A stretch of DNA of 49,328 bases, taken from Rheinheimera sediminis (GTDB lineage Bacteria > Pseudomonadota > Gammaproteobacteria > Enterobacterales > Alteromonadaceae). This document shows, in pieces, positions 27,821 through 35,876 of the stretch (its first letter is position 1; every line of letters starts with the position of its first letter). Made by a program: the position numbers and the translations under genes. Where the stretch lies: positions 1-49,328 of the forward strand of contig NZ_RZUF01000027.1 in the NCBI RefSeq assembly GCF_004005375.1, given 5' to 3'. The notes beneath the pieces were generated by a model. It ran no database searches and was not told the DNA's origin. It saw only the letters and a program-made list of their open reading frames with translations.

Positions 27821-28426
27821 TTACTCCTGCCTGAAGGCGTTGTGGCGACTTAATTGATCCAGCCTGGCTTGCAGTTGACTAACATCACGGCTGAACTGGT
27901 TCATTTCAGCTTGGGTTGGGCTTAGTGCCAGTTCGTCCTGGACCAGCTCAACAGAAGCTTGTTCCAGTTGCTGTAATTGTGTCTGGATATAAAGCTGCAG
28001 TTGCTTTATCGCAGTGGCGACTTTATGTGCCAAAGCATCACCCAGCCAGCCAGAGAGGTGTTGCTCCCAGTCCGGGTTTAGTTGCTGTAACAGAGTACTG
28101 AATTGTTGGGCGACCTGAAGATCACCTTCAATCTGCAGTTTGTCCTGTTTAATTAAACGGGTGAGTTGACTGGGCTCATTCAGTTTTTGCAGAGTTGTCA
28201 GGTCGGTAACAATGACACAATCGACTTTTTCATTATGCTGATTCAGCAGCAGAGTATCGGCTGTAGCAGATAACACAAAACGCCATGGTAATTCTTGTAG
28301 CTGTAAAGCCAGCTGTTTTCCCTGAACTTTTTGCAGTAAATTCGGCGATGCTGCATCCATAGCCACAACCTTATGCAGCACTTTTTCTACAGTGGCACAG
28401 ATCAGTTGTGGCACTAAACTGAACAT
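27821..28426 (-). CDS. ubiJ: UbiJ, SCP2-domain accessory factor of ubiquinone synthesis
   Basis: 201 residues. An N-terminal SCP2-like lipid-binding domain covers about residues 15-120 and a long coiled coil the rest, ending in SQLQARLDQLSRHNAFRQE. UbiJ forms part of the cytosolic ubiquinone-synthesis complex and binds octaprenyl intermediates. Its ATG overlaps the ubiE stop (TGATG), which indicates translational coupling. The identification rests mainly on the conserved ubiE-ubiJ-ubiB order plus the SCP2-then-coil layout. Confidence 0.93.
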   Translation of the reverse strand: MFSLVPQLICATVEKVLHKVVAMDAASPNLLQKVQGKQLALQLQELPWRFVLSATADTLLLNQHNEKVDCVIVTDLTTLQKLNEPSQLTRLIKQDKLQIEGDLQVAQQFSTLLQQLNPDWEQHLSGWLGDALAHKVATAIKQLQLYIQTQLQQLEQASVELVQDELALSPTQAEMNQFSRDVSQLQARLDQLSRHNAFRQE

Positions 28427-29181
28427 CAGAATTTATAGCCTTTATGCAGTGCCACTATGCCGCCAGTCAGGTTGTGATAACTCACATGTTCAAAGCCTGC
28501 CGTTTCCATCATCTGTTTCAGTGTATCCTGGTCTGGATGCATACGAATAGACTCCGCCAGATATTGATAACTTTCTTTATCGTTTGCGACCAGACCACCT
28601 ATAGCGGGCAGTAACTTAAAGGAATATAAGTCGTACACTTTGCTTAACCATTGGTATTCAGGCTTGGAAAATTCCAGTACTAATAAACGACCACCAGGTT
28701 TGAGCACTCTGTACATGGAACGTAACGCAGCATCTTTGTCTGTGACATTACGCAAACCAAAACCTATGCTGATGATATCAAAGCTGTCATCGGCAAAAGG
28801 CAAAGCTTCAGCATTGGCTTGAACAAATTCTATATTGTTGACCAGACCTAAGTCGCGCAATTTATCGCGGCCAACGTTAAGCATCGACTCGTTGATATCC
28901 GCCAGTATAACTTTGCCTGTAGGTCCCACTCTTTTGGAGAATAAAGCGGTGATATCACCGGTGCCACCGGCCAAATCCAACACCTGATGACCAGGACGCA
29001 CGCCGCTGCAGTCGATAGTGAATCTTTTCCATAAACGGTGAATACCCATCGACATCACATCGTTCATCAGATCATATTTGGCCGCAACGGAATGAAATAC
29101 ATTGGCCACAAGCGAAACTTTCTCAGTTTGCTTTACGGTTTTAAAGCCAAAATGAGTGCTATCAGGTTGCTGGTCAGTCAT
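28426..29181 (-). CDS. ubiE: Ubiquinone/menaquinone C-methyltransferase
   Basis: 251 residues, the same length as E. coli UbiE. It methylates the quinone ring at C-2 in ubiquinone synthesis and demethylmenaquinone in menaquinone synthesis, using S-adenosylmethionine. The SAM-binding motif is [15 protein letters not shown] near residue 68-82; [16 protein letters not shown] follows, and [20 protein letters not shown] is characteristic of UbiE. First of three overlapping ubiquinone genes. A 103-bp gap separates it from the AlkC-like gene downstream of another block. Confidence 0.97.
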   Translation of the reverse strand: MTDQQPDSTHFGFKTVKQTEKVSLVANVFHSVAAKYDLMNDVMSMGIHRLWKRFTIDCSGVRPGHQVLDLAGGTGDITALFSKRVGPTGKVILADINESMLNVGRDKLRDLGLVNNIEFVQANAEALPFADDSFDIISIGFGLRNVTDKDAALRSMYRVLKPGGRLLVLEFSKPEYQWLSKVYDLYSFKLLPAIGGLVANDKESYQYLAESIRMHPDQDTLKQMMETAGFEHVSYHNLTGGIVALHKGYKF

Positions 29182-29284
29182 AAAAAAGCCTTTGGCTGTT
29201 CGTGGTGAACTAAAGTGGTGCTAGTGTAAAAGATTCGGCGGCTTACGCCAACTTATCCTGTCGTTTTATGCTGCTCCTGATGTT

Positions 29285-30358
29285 TCAGATCAACTCAAAA
29301 AAACTTTCAGCATAACAATGGCCGTTGAGCATAATTTGCAAATGGTGTTGGCCCGGATAATGTTTGCGAGTGGTCAAATCAAGGAAAGGCTGTTGGCGTT
29401 CAAAGTTCAGGTTTTGGCCTGACCAGGTTTTATTGCTCAACTGAAAAACCTTGTACTGTAACTGGCCGGATTTTTTTCGGTAACCAATTTTGTATTCCAG
29501 TCTTAATTTAGCTTCAAGCTCTGCAGGGCCGGATAAGGTAATACAAAAATGCAGAGGCTGCTGCGCTGATACTGTGGCATTGAGCATGTCCAACTTCACC
29601 TGCAGCGGCAGTTGCTGCAAACCAAACAAGGCTAAGGCGCCAGGATGTGCCTGCTTTAATAAACCCCGTAACCCATGTTTAATAATCCAGTCGGTGATAC
29701 TGTGCTGACCAAACCAACGCTTTGCTATAGCCAGTACCAGCTCTGGATGATCTTTACTGATATCGTTTAAATGATTAGCTACGCTGCGCTGTACATAAGG
29801 TTCCGCGTCTGTTTTTAGTTGCTCTAAGATGGGCAATAATGGCGTAGGGTCCTGCTTAAAGCTCTTCAGTGCCATGCCCCAGGGTAGTCTGGGTCTTGCT
29901 CCTTCACTGGCCAGGCGACGTAAATGCAGGTTATCAGAGTTGGCCCATGCTTGCATTTGCGCCAGAGTCTGCTCAGGATAGCGCTGGAAAAATGCTCTTA
30001 TGGCAAATTCGGCAGTGGAGAAACAGGTGAAATGACCTAAGGCACGAAAAGAGGTGTCTGGGTGTTCCAGGCCATAGACTTCAACATAATCTGAAAAAAC
30101 AAAACCAGGCACACCGGAAAAATGCCTGCTGACTGGTATTAGCACCTCAATAGCATCAGTATAAGCCAAGTTCATACTCTGGTGCAGACTGCAGCTGATA
30201 TGACGAATTCTGGCTTTTAGCTCAAGGTTATCCCAGTAGGGGCCTTGAGTCTGCTGTAAAAAATAACTCTGGTTAAAAGCGGTACACTGCTGTTGGCACA
30301 AAAGCGCCAGCTGTTGCAAAAATGCCTGATTTAACAATTCCTTGAGCAGGCTTGCCAT
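29285..30358 (-). CDS. AlkC-like DNA alkylation repair protein with C-terminal beta domain
   Basis: 357 residues. The first 240 or so are alpha-helical HEAT-like repeats of the AlkC/AlkD glycosylase fold, with HFTCFSTAEFAIRAFF and the family string LRRLASEGARPRLPWG near residues 147-162. The last 90 residues are beta-rich (LHFCITLSGPAELEAKLRLE, then KTWSGQ and HHLQIML), consistent with the immunoglobulin-like domain of some AlkC proteins. The known role of AlkC is excision of 3-methylcytosine and 3-methyladenine, but substrate here is inferred. The upstream gene ends 1 nt before its start, so it is co-transcribed with a diguanylate cyclase. Confidence 0.75.
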   Translation of the reverse strand: MASLLKELLNQAFLQQLALLCQQQCTAFNQSYFLQQTQGPYWDNLELKARIRHISCSLHQSMNLAYTDAIEVLIPVSRHFSGVPGFVFSDYVEVYGLEHPDTSFRALGHFTCFSTAEFAIRAFFQRYPEQTLAQMQAWANSDNLHLRRLASEGARPRLPWGMALKSFKQDPTPLLPILEQLKTDAEPYVQRSVANHLNDISKDHPELVLAIAKRWFGQHSITDWIIKHGLRGLLKQAHPGALALFGLQQLPLQVKLDMLNATVSAQQPLHFCITLSGPAELEAKLRLEYKIGYRKKSGQLQYKVFQLSNKTWSGQNLNFERQQPFLDLTTRKHYPGQHHLQIMLNGHCYAESFFELI

Positions 30359-30359
30359 T

Positions 30360-31382
30360 TCAGGTTGCCAACATCAACTCAGTGGTAACCTGATTTCGGC
30401 CACGCACTTTGGCTTCCAATAATACTTTGCTGCTGCGGGATAAAAACTGGTGCCAGTTTTCGGCTGAGTTGTAAATGCTGACGCCCAAAGAAATAGTAAT
30501 TTTAGGTAAGGTGGTTTTACTCTTTGCCGAAACAAACCTCAGCTTCTCAACCCCTTTACGGACTTGTTCTGCGATTTCACCGGCAGTACGTAAATCAACA
30601 TCAGGTAATAAAATAAGGAACTCTTCTCCACCAGAACGCACAGGCAAACCGCTTTCCTGCACATAACTGGCAATTTTACGCGCGACTTTACTTAAAATTA
30701 CGTCGCCGACTCCAACACCATAGTCCTGATTAAACTGGGAGAAATGATCTAAATTAACAGCTATCGCGGCGATGCGACGACCAGGATTTTCGCTTAGCCA
30801 GAGATCCAGGTGTTCTTGCATCGCGAGTCTGTTGTAAAGGCCTGTTAAAGGGTCGAGTTGGCGCTCTTTTTTCAGATGTTCAATTTCAGAGCGCAGGGCA
30901 TGGCATTGTTCGTTGGAAAAATCGAGTTGGTCTTTAAGTTTCTGTTGGCTGGCTTTGATCGCATAGGTAGCACTGATCACTTTATTGACACTTTCACGGC
31001 TTCGGTTGGTATTGTTGGGGTCGAAGCCTAACAAAGCTTGGTCAAGTACATCCAAATAATGCTGCACAGCTTCACTGGCTATATCAGTAGTACCGGATAA
31101 TTTTCCTAACATAGTCGCGACTTGCAGGCTGAGTTCTTCTTGACGCTGATGATGGGGGCTTAACCATTGGCTATAGAGTTCAGCTAATACATAGTCATCA
31201 AAATTACTCTTTACTGCCAGTTTTTGCTCTATGGCTTGACATAACCCGGCATTTTGACCATTGATGTACTCGTAGATCACTGTGTAATTGACCGGATGGG
31301 CTGCTAAACGATGCCGCTGTAAAAAAGCTGCGGTCAGCGCTGCCTTCTCACTTGCCTGCTCGATTGAGTCCTGATATTTCAT
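30360..31382 (-). CDS. Cytosolic diguanylate cyclase with N-terminal helical region
   Basis: 340 residues. No signal peptide or membrane helix. An N-terminal helical region (about 1-150), with the pattern HRLAAHPVNYTVIYEYINGQ seen in some GGDEF proteins, leads through a coiled coil to the GGDEF domain (about 175-335). The catalytic GGEEF is at 251-255 and the metal Asp is in AVNLDHFSQFNQD. No RxxD I-site is present 5 residues before GGEEF (the position reads ESGL), so cyclic di-GMP product inhibition by that site is not expected. It is the first gene of a minus-strand unit with the AlkC-like gene, 1 nt apart. Confidence 0.92.
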   Translation of the reverse strand: MKYQDSIEQASEKAALTAAFLQRHRLAAHPVNYTVIYEYINGQNAGLCQAIEQKLAVKSNFDDYVLAELYSQWLSPHHQRQEELSLQVATMLGKLSGTTDIASEAVQHYLDVLDQALLGFDPNNTNRSRESVNKVISATYAIKASQQKLKDQLDFSNEQCHALRSEIEHLKKERQLDPLTGLYNRLAMQEHLDLWLSENPGRRIAAIAVNLDHFSQFNQDYGVGVGDVILSKVARKIASYVQESGLPVRSGGEEFLILLPDVDLRTAGEIAEQVRKGVEKLRFVSAKSKTTLPKITISLGVSIYNSAENWHQFLSRSSKVLLEAKVRGRNQVTTELMLAT

Positions 31383-31706
31383 GCCAAAAGCAACTCCACT
31401 AAATACTACTGCTAATTTAGCCTGCGAAACGCAATGTTACGCGAAACTTACGTTAGGGCAAACAGACTGATATGGTTAAGCTGACATATCTAATAGAAAA
31501 AGTCTGCATCTCCTGCATTATTAATGACTTATTTTTTTACTTTTTTTTCTTATTGTCTAAAAAAGCGCAGATTGTCGCTTAAAAAATGTCTTTTTAAAGC
31601 GCTCTGACGACTTTATTGCGGCCAGAATCCAAAAAGTACCGCTCGTTGTACTGGCTGTAATAGTTGAACAGAGTAAAATCATTAAAAAAGGTTGGGGGGA
31701 AAGAAA
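31383..31706. other. Divergent intergenic region, AT-rich
   Basis: 324 bp between the divergent diguanylate cyclase and DUF885 genes, so both promoters should lie here. It holds two pyrimidine-rich tracts (TTATTTTTTTACTTTTTTTTC, split as two T-runs, at about 31530-31552) and a small AGCG/CGCT hairpin (31567-31582). I could not pick a convincing promoter pair and see no coding frame with a ribosome binding site. Confidence 0.4.
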
Positions 31707-33425
31707 ATGCGTCAGAAGTTTATTTTTTTTTGTGTTGCCTTGTTCGTCACCGGGTGCAGTAGTTCGTCTGGACAACCGTCAGATTTTGATCAATTCGCCA
31801 CTCAGTTGTGGCAAGCCGAAAAGGCTTTAGATAACCGCAGTAAAACCAGTTTGCCCGATATGTCGGCTGAAACTCTGGCGGCAGCTGATCAGCAGCGACA
31901 ACAATGGCTGAAAAAGTTAGAGCTGGTGGATGTTGCCACTTTGACGGAACAGCAACAAATCAACTATGCCATTTTGCACTATAGCCTCAAAGACGCTATT
32001 TCAGAGTATAAATATGGAGCTCATCTGATCCCTTTAACCTCGGAATCAGGTTTTCATAGTAGTCTGGCCTTTATGGTGTCTGGTACTGAATTCAAAACGC
32101 TACAGGATTATCAGTATTACCTTGCCAAGTTAAAAACCATTCCGCGTTATATGCAACAACAGACCGACTGGATGAAACAAGGTTTAGCCACGGGCATGAC
32201 TCAGCCAAAAGCTGTACTGGCTGGTTTTGACGAAGGTATTCTGGCCTTTGTCAGTAAAACGCCTGAACAGAACGTATTTTACCGGCCTTTTACTCAAAAG
32301 CCTGAATTTGTAGATGCTGACAACTGGACTGCCATGCAATCAGAAGCAAAACAGATAGTCCAACAGCAACTGAATCCGGCTTACCAGCAGTTTTATCAGT
32401 TTATGGTGCAGCAGTATTTGCCGGGCGCGCGCGATAGCATAGCCGCAAGCGAATGGCCTCAAGGTCGGGAGTATTATCAGAATCGGCTTGAACATTACAC
32501 CACATTAAAACTGACACCAGAACAGGTCCATCAAACAGGTCTGGCTGAAGTGGCCCGTATCCGCACAGAAATGCAAAGCATTATTAACCAAGTTGGTTTT
32601 AAGGGCAGTTTTGCCGATTTTATTCAGTTTTTGCGTACCGATCCGCAGTTTTATGTCAAAACCCCCACGGATTTATTAAAAGAAGCAGCTTTTATTTCGA
32701 AAAAAATCGATGCTGAACTGCCTAAATACTTCAAAACCTTACCTCGCACTCCTTACGGCGTGGCGCCAGTGCCAGCCGAGATAGCTCCCAAATACACCAC
32801 AGGCCGCTATGCAGGTACCAGCCGAGATGATAGAGCAGGTTTTTATTGGGTGAACACTTATGCCTTAGACCGTCGCCCCTTGTATGAAATGGAAGCTTTA
32901 ACCTTGCACGAAGCAGTACCTGGCCACCATTTACAAATTTCGTTGGCCCGTGAACAGGCTTCGTTACCTGATTATCGTCGAAATTTTTATACCTCAGCTT
33001 TTGGTGAGGGCTGGGGCTTGTATGCGGAATATCTAGGCGTTGAAATGGGGTTTTATCAGGACCCCTACAGTAATTTTGGTCGTCTGACCTATGAAATGTG
33101 GCGAGCCGCCCGCTTAGTGGTAGATACGGGCATGCATACCATGGGCTGGAGTCGTCAGCAGGCTATTGATTTCCTGGCCAGCAATACCGCTTTATCTATG
33201 CACAACGTCACCACAGAAATTGATCGTTATATCAGTTGGCCAGCGCAAGCCTTGTCTTACAAGCTGGGTGAGCTAACGATCAAAAGGTTACGCGCAGACG
33301 CGGAACAGCAGTTAGGCAGTCGCTTTGATCTGCGAGAGTTTCACCAAGTTGTTTTGCAAAACGGCAGCGTACCTTTGTCCATTTTGGAGAAACAAATTGC
33401 TAACTATATTCAACAAAAACAGTAA
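31707..33425 (+). CDS. DUF885 family lipoprotein, predicted zinc peptidase
   Basis: 572 residues from the ATG at 31707 (GGGGGAAAG upstream). A lipoprotein signal peptide ends VTG-C17, so it is probably an outer- or inner-membrane-anchored periplasmic enzyme. The DUF885 domain covers most of the chain and contains LTLHEAVPGHHLQ, with H401, E402, H407 and H408, the predicted zinc-binding gluzincin-like site; a downstream Glu-rich segment, YTSAFGEGWGLYAEYLG, would supply the last ligand. The length is typical of the family (about 550-600). Substrate unknown; peptidase activity is inferred from the motif. Confidence 0.88.
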   Translation: MRQKFIFFCVALFVTGCSSSSGQPSDFDQFATQLWQAEKALDNRSKTSLPDMSAETLAAADQQRQQWLKKLELVDVATLTEQQQINYAILHYSLKDAISEYKYGAHLIPLTSESGFHSSLAFMVSGTEFKTLQDYQYYLAKLKTIPRYMQQQTDWMKQGLATGMTQPKAVLAGFDEGILAFVSKTPEQNVFYRPFTQKPEFVDADNWTAMQSEAKQIVQQQLNPAYQQFYQFMVQQYLPGARDSIAASEWPQGREYYQNRLEHYTTLKLTPEQVHQTGLAEVARIRTEMQSIINQVGFKGSFADFIQFLRTDPQFYVKTPTDLLKEAAFISKKIDAELPKYFKTLPRTPYGVAPVPAEIAPKYTTGRYAGTSRDDRAGFYWVNTYALDRRPLYEMEALTLHEAVPGHHLQISLAREQASLPDYRRNFYTSAFGEGWGLYAEYLGVEMGFYQDPYSNFGRLTYEMWRAARLVVDTGMHTMGWSRQQAIDFLASNTALSMHNVTTEIDRYISWPAQALSYKLGELTIKRLRADAEQQLGSRFDLREFHQVVLQNGSVPLSILEKQIANYIQQKQ

Positions 33426-33542
33426 CTTTAGAACTTTTTAATCCGGTGTTGCATTTTCCAGAGATATTGTCATAGGATTCAGCCACCGGCTCTGATAGAG
33501 TGCGGCGGGTTTTGGCTATGGATTACAGGGAGTAAGGTTCGG

Positions 33543-34043
33543 ATGTGGATGTTATTACTGCTGATTGCAGTAGCACCTATAGTCTTTTTGGCAGTGAAGC
33601 TGGACCAGCTGAGCAAAATGCAAAACAGGTTAAAAGTACAACTGCATTTTGCCCAGCAACAATCAGTGCAATTAGAACATTTGGCGTTTTGGTTGGCTGA
33701 AGAGCAAAGCCAACAGTTGCTGGTGAAGGTTCATCAGGCCGGGCGAACTCATGCCAAGGTGCCAGTTTGGTATCTGCATACTGAGTTATTGTGCAAAGCT
33801 ATTCCGGTGTTGTGCAAGGAATTGGCTAAGCAGGGGACTTTGCCACGTCAGGCTGTCGCTAAGTTTCTTAAACAACAGAATCAACTTAGTTTTAATGAAA
33901 TGGAAAATTTTCTCCGTCATCATCCGGTGTTAACTGAATTTTGGCAAAGTAATACTATGACGTCTTACCTGAAATTGTGTCAGCGTGCTGTTGAAATGTT
34001 GCAGGAATACAAGCCTGCGCATTCAGATCGTCTGGCAGGCTGA
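33543..34043 (+). CDS. Uncharacterised membrane-anchored helical protein
   Basis: 166 residues: one N-terminal transmembrane helix (MWMLLLLIAVAPIVFLAVKL), then a coiled segment rich in Gln and Lys, and a helical domain with two Cys (ELLCKAIPVLCKELAKQG). Nothing marks an enzyme. The start follows GGAGTAAGG, a good ribosome binding site, and codon use is like the neighbours. Converges on a 76-residue gene with 31 nt between. Function unknown. Confidence 0.6.
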   Translation: MWMLLLLIAVAPIVFLAVKLDQLSKMQNRLKVQLHFAQQQSVQLEHLAFWLAEEQSQQLLVKVHQAGRTHAKVPVWYLHTELLCKAIPVLCKELAKQGTLPRQAVAKFLKQQNQLSFNEMENFLRHHPVLTEFWQSNTMTSYLKLCQRAVEMLQEYKPAHSDRLAG

Positions 34044-34074
34044 TAGGTTAGATGTTCCGCTTTGAAGCTCAGGC

Positions 34075-34305
34075 TTAATCTCGCAAGAAAACCCGTGGTG
34101 CCGTATTAATTTGGCCGTCTTGGTCAATAGACGCCATTTTAGCGCCGGCTTTTAGTACGGCAAGACTCTGTTGTTCCTGCTGCCGCACAAAAGATAATTC
34201 ATAACCATAACGTTGCAGTTCCGAGACAGAAAACTTTTGAGCCATATTCAGCATGTCCCAAAAGAAATTTAAATCCCGTGGTTCACGTCGTCTTTCCTGC
34301 TTCAT
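34075..34305 (-). CDS. Small conserved-looking protein next to the EVE-domain gene
   Basis: 76 residues, strongly charged. It begins MKQERRREPRDLNFFWDMLN and has a helix-rich N-terminal half, then a short beta tail (KMASIDQDGQINTAPRVFLRD). Its ATG follows the EVE-gene TAG stop directly, so the two are translationally coupled. No domain recognised. Overlap with a coding frame on the other strand is negligible, and the tight coupling supports a real gene. Confidence 0.6.
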   Translation of the reverse strand: MKQERRREPRDLNFFWDMLNMAQKFSVSELQRYGYELSFVRQQEQQSLAVLKAGAKMASIDQDGQINTAPRVFLRD

Positions 34306-34782
34306 CTAAGTTGTCCCCTGATTTTTAGCCATTATTAGTATAGTTTGCCATTCTGCCGGGCTGACTGGCATCACGGACAATCTATTGCCCTTTTTAACCA
34401 GAGCCAGCTGCTCTAGCTTAGTTGACTCTTTAAGTTTGTCGAGTGACAGAAGTTGTGGAAATTTCTCGACAAATTGCAGATCTACAGCGACCCATGCTGC
34501 CTTAGTTCCACTGGATTTTGCATCAAAATAAGGGCTTAGTGAGTTAAACTGGCTAGGGTCGGGGTAGCTGTTTTGTACTACTTTCGCCACACCGGCTATC
34601 CCAATGTCTTTGCAGCTGGAATGATAAATAAACACCAGGTCGCCAGATTGCACCTGATCCCGCAGAAAGTTACGTGCCTGATAGTTGCGCACCCCCTCCC
34701 AGACAATGGCTTTATCTGGAGTTTTGGCAAAATCATCAATACTGCATTCTTCAGGTTCTGTCTTAAACAACCAATAGTTCAT
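34306..34782 (-). CDS. EVE-domain protein
   Basis: 158 residues, almost entirely one EVE domain (PUA-like fold). Key strings are [43 protein letters not shown] and [15 protein letters not shown], typical of the family. EVE domains bind modified bases in DNA or RNA through an aromatic cage; single-domain versions in proteobacteria have no settled role. A 76-residue gene is coupled directly downstream. Divergent from tesB. Confidence 0.9.
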   Translation of the reverse strand: MNYWLFKTEPEECSIDDFAKTPDKAIVWEGVRNYQARNFLRDQVQSGDLVFIYHSSCKDIGIAGVAKVVQNSYPDPSQFNSLSPYFDAKSSGTKAAWVAVDLQFVEKFPQLLSLDKLKESTKLEQLALVKKGNRLSVMPVSPAEWQTILIMAKNQGTT

Positions 34783-34918
34783 CAGATTTACTCTCCAGGC
34801 GGCACAAAGGACTACGGCTAGCTACTTTAGCCTGAATGACTCAGGTGAAACCAGCCAATTTTGCACTCTGCTCTGGCATGTAGCACAATACAGCTATCAC
34901 TATTATCAGGAGCCGCGC

Positions 34919-35791
34919 ATGAGTCAGGTGTTGTCCGACCTATTATCACTTTTAAAGCTGGAGACCATAGAACAAGGTTTGTACAGAGGTCAAAGTCAGG
35001 ACCTGGGATTTAAAGCCGTGTTTGGTGGTCAAGTGATGGGGCAGGCCTTGTCTGCCTCTAAGGAAACAGTAGAAGCTGATCGTAAAGTACATTCGTTTCA
35101 CTCCTATTTTTTGCGTCCGGGCGATGCCAGTAAACCCATAGTCTATGAAGTGGAAAATATCCGTGATGGCAAAAGCTTTAGCACCAGGCGTGTCAGCGCT
35201 ATTCAGTTTGGTAAACCTATTTTTTATATGACGGCTTCTTTTCAGGCTGAAGAGCAAGGCTTCGAGCATCAGGAGCTAATGCCTGCAGTACCTGCACCTG
35301 AAGAGCTGGCTTCGGATTTAGAGTTTTACCGTGAGCACGCTCATTTGATTCCTGAATCATTACGTAGCAAGTTTATCTGCGAAAAACCTATTGAAATGCG
35401 GCCAGTGGCTTTTCACAATCCTTTTAACCCGCAGATCAGTCAGGCGAAACGTTATGTTTGGTTTAAAGCCAATGGCGTGATGCCGGATGATTTACGGGTA
35501 CATAAATACCTGCTGGCTTATGCTTCAGACTTTAATTTTCTGCCAACTGCTTTACAGCCCCATGGCAAGTCCTTTATGGCGCCTAATATGCAGGTCGCCA
35601 CTATAGATCACGCCATGTGGTTTCATCATGATTTCCGTTTTGATGACTGGCTATTGTACGCAGTGGACAGTCCCAGTGCATCGGGCGCCCGTGGCCTGGT
35701 GAGGGGGCAGTTTTTTAACAGGGATGGCATGCTGGTTGCGTCAACTATGCAAGAAGGTGTGATCCGCAGCTACGACAAAGCCAGGGTTTAA
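34919..35791 (+). CDS. tesB: Acyl-CoA thioesterase II
   Basis: 290 residues, close to E. coli TesB (286). It hydrolyses medium- and long-chain acyl-CoA to free acid and CoA. Double hotdog fold; family strings include [41 protein letters not shown] and the second-half [11 protein letters not shown] and [20 protein letters not shown]. The conserved Asp is in [10 protein letters not shown], and Thr and Gln follow in the C-terminal third. A good ribosome binding site (CAGGAG) precedes the ATG, and a strong bidirectional terminator follows. Confidence 0.96.
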   Translation: MSQVLSDLLSLLKLETIEQGLYRGQSQDLGFKAVFGGQVMGQALSASKETVEADRKVHSFHSYFLRPGDASKPIVYEVENIRDGKSFSTRRVSAIQFGKPIFYMTASFQAEEQGFEHQELMPAVPAPEELASDLEFYREHAHLIPESLRSKFICEKPIEMRPVAFHNPFNPQISQAKRYVWFKANGVMPDDLRVHKYLLAYASDFNFLPTALQPHGKSFMAPNMQVATIDHAMWFHHDFRFDDWLLYAVDSPSASGARGLVRGQFFNRDGMLVASTMQEGVIRSYDKARV

Positions 35792-35807
35792 TCTGAGTGC
35801 GAGTTTG

Positions 35808-35839
35808 AAAAAAAACCACCTGTTCTCAAGGTGGTTTTT
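35808..35839. terminator. Bidirectional terminator between tesB and plsB
   Basis: ACCACCT (35815-35821) pairs with AGGTGGT (35829-35835) around a 7-nt loop. An A-run precedes and a T-run follows, so the hairpin can end transcription of both converging genes. Confidence 0.9.
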
Positions 35840-35876
35840 ATAGTTTGGTATTAAGCCAAAATAGAAACTCTTATTC

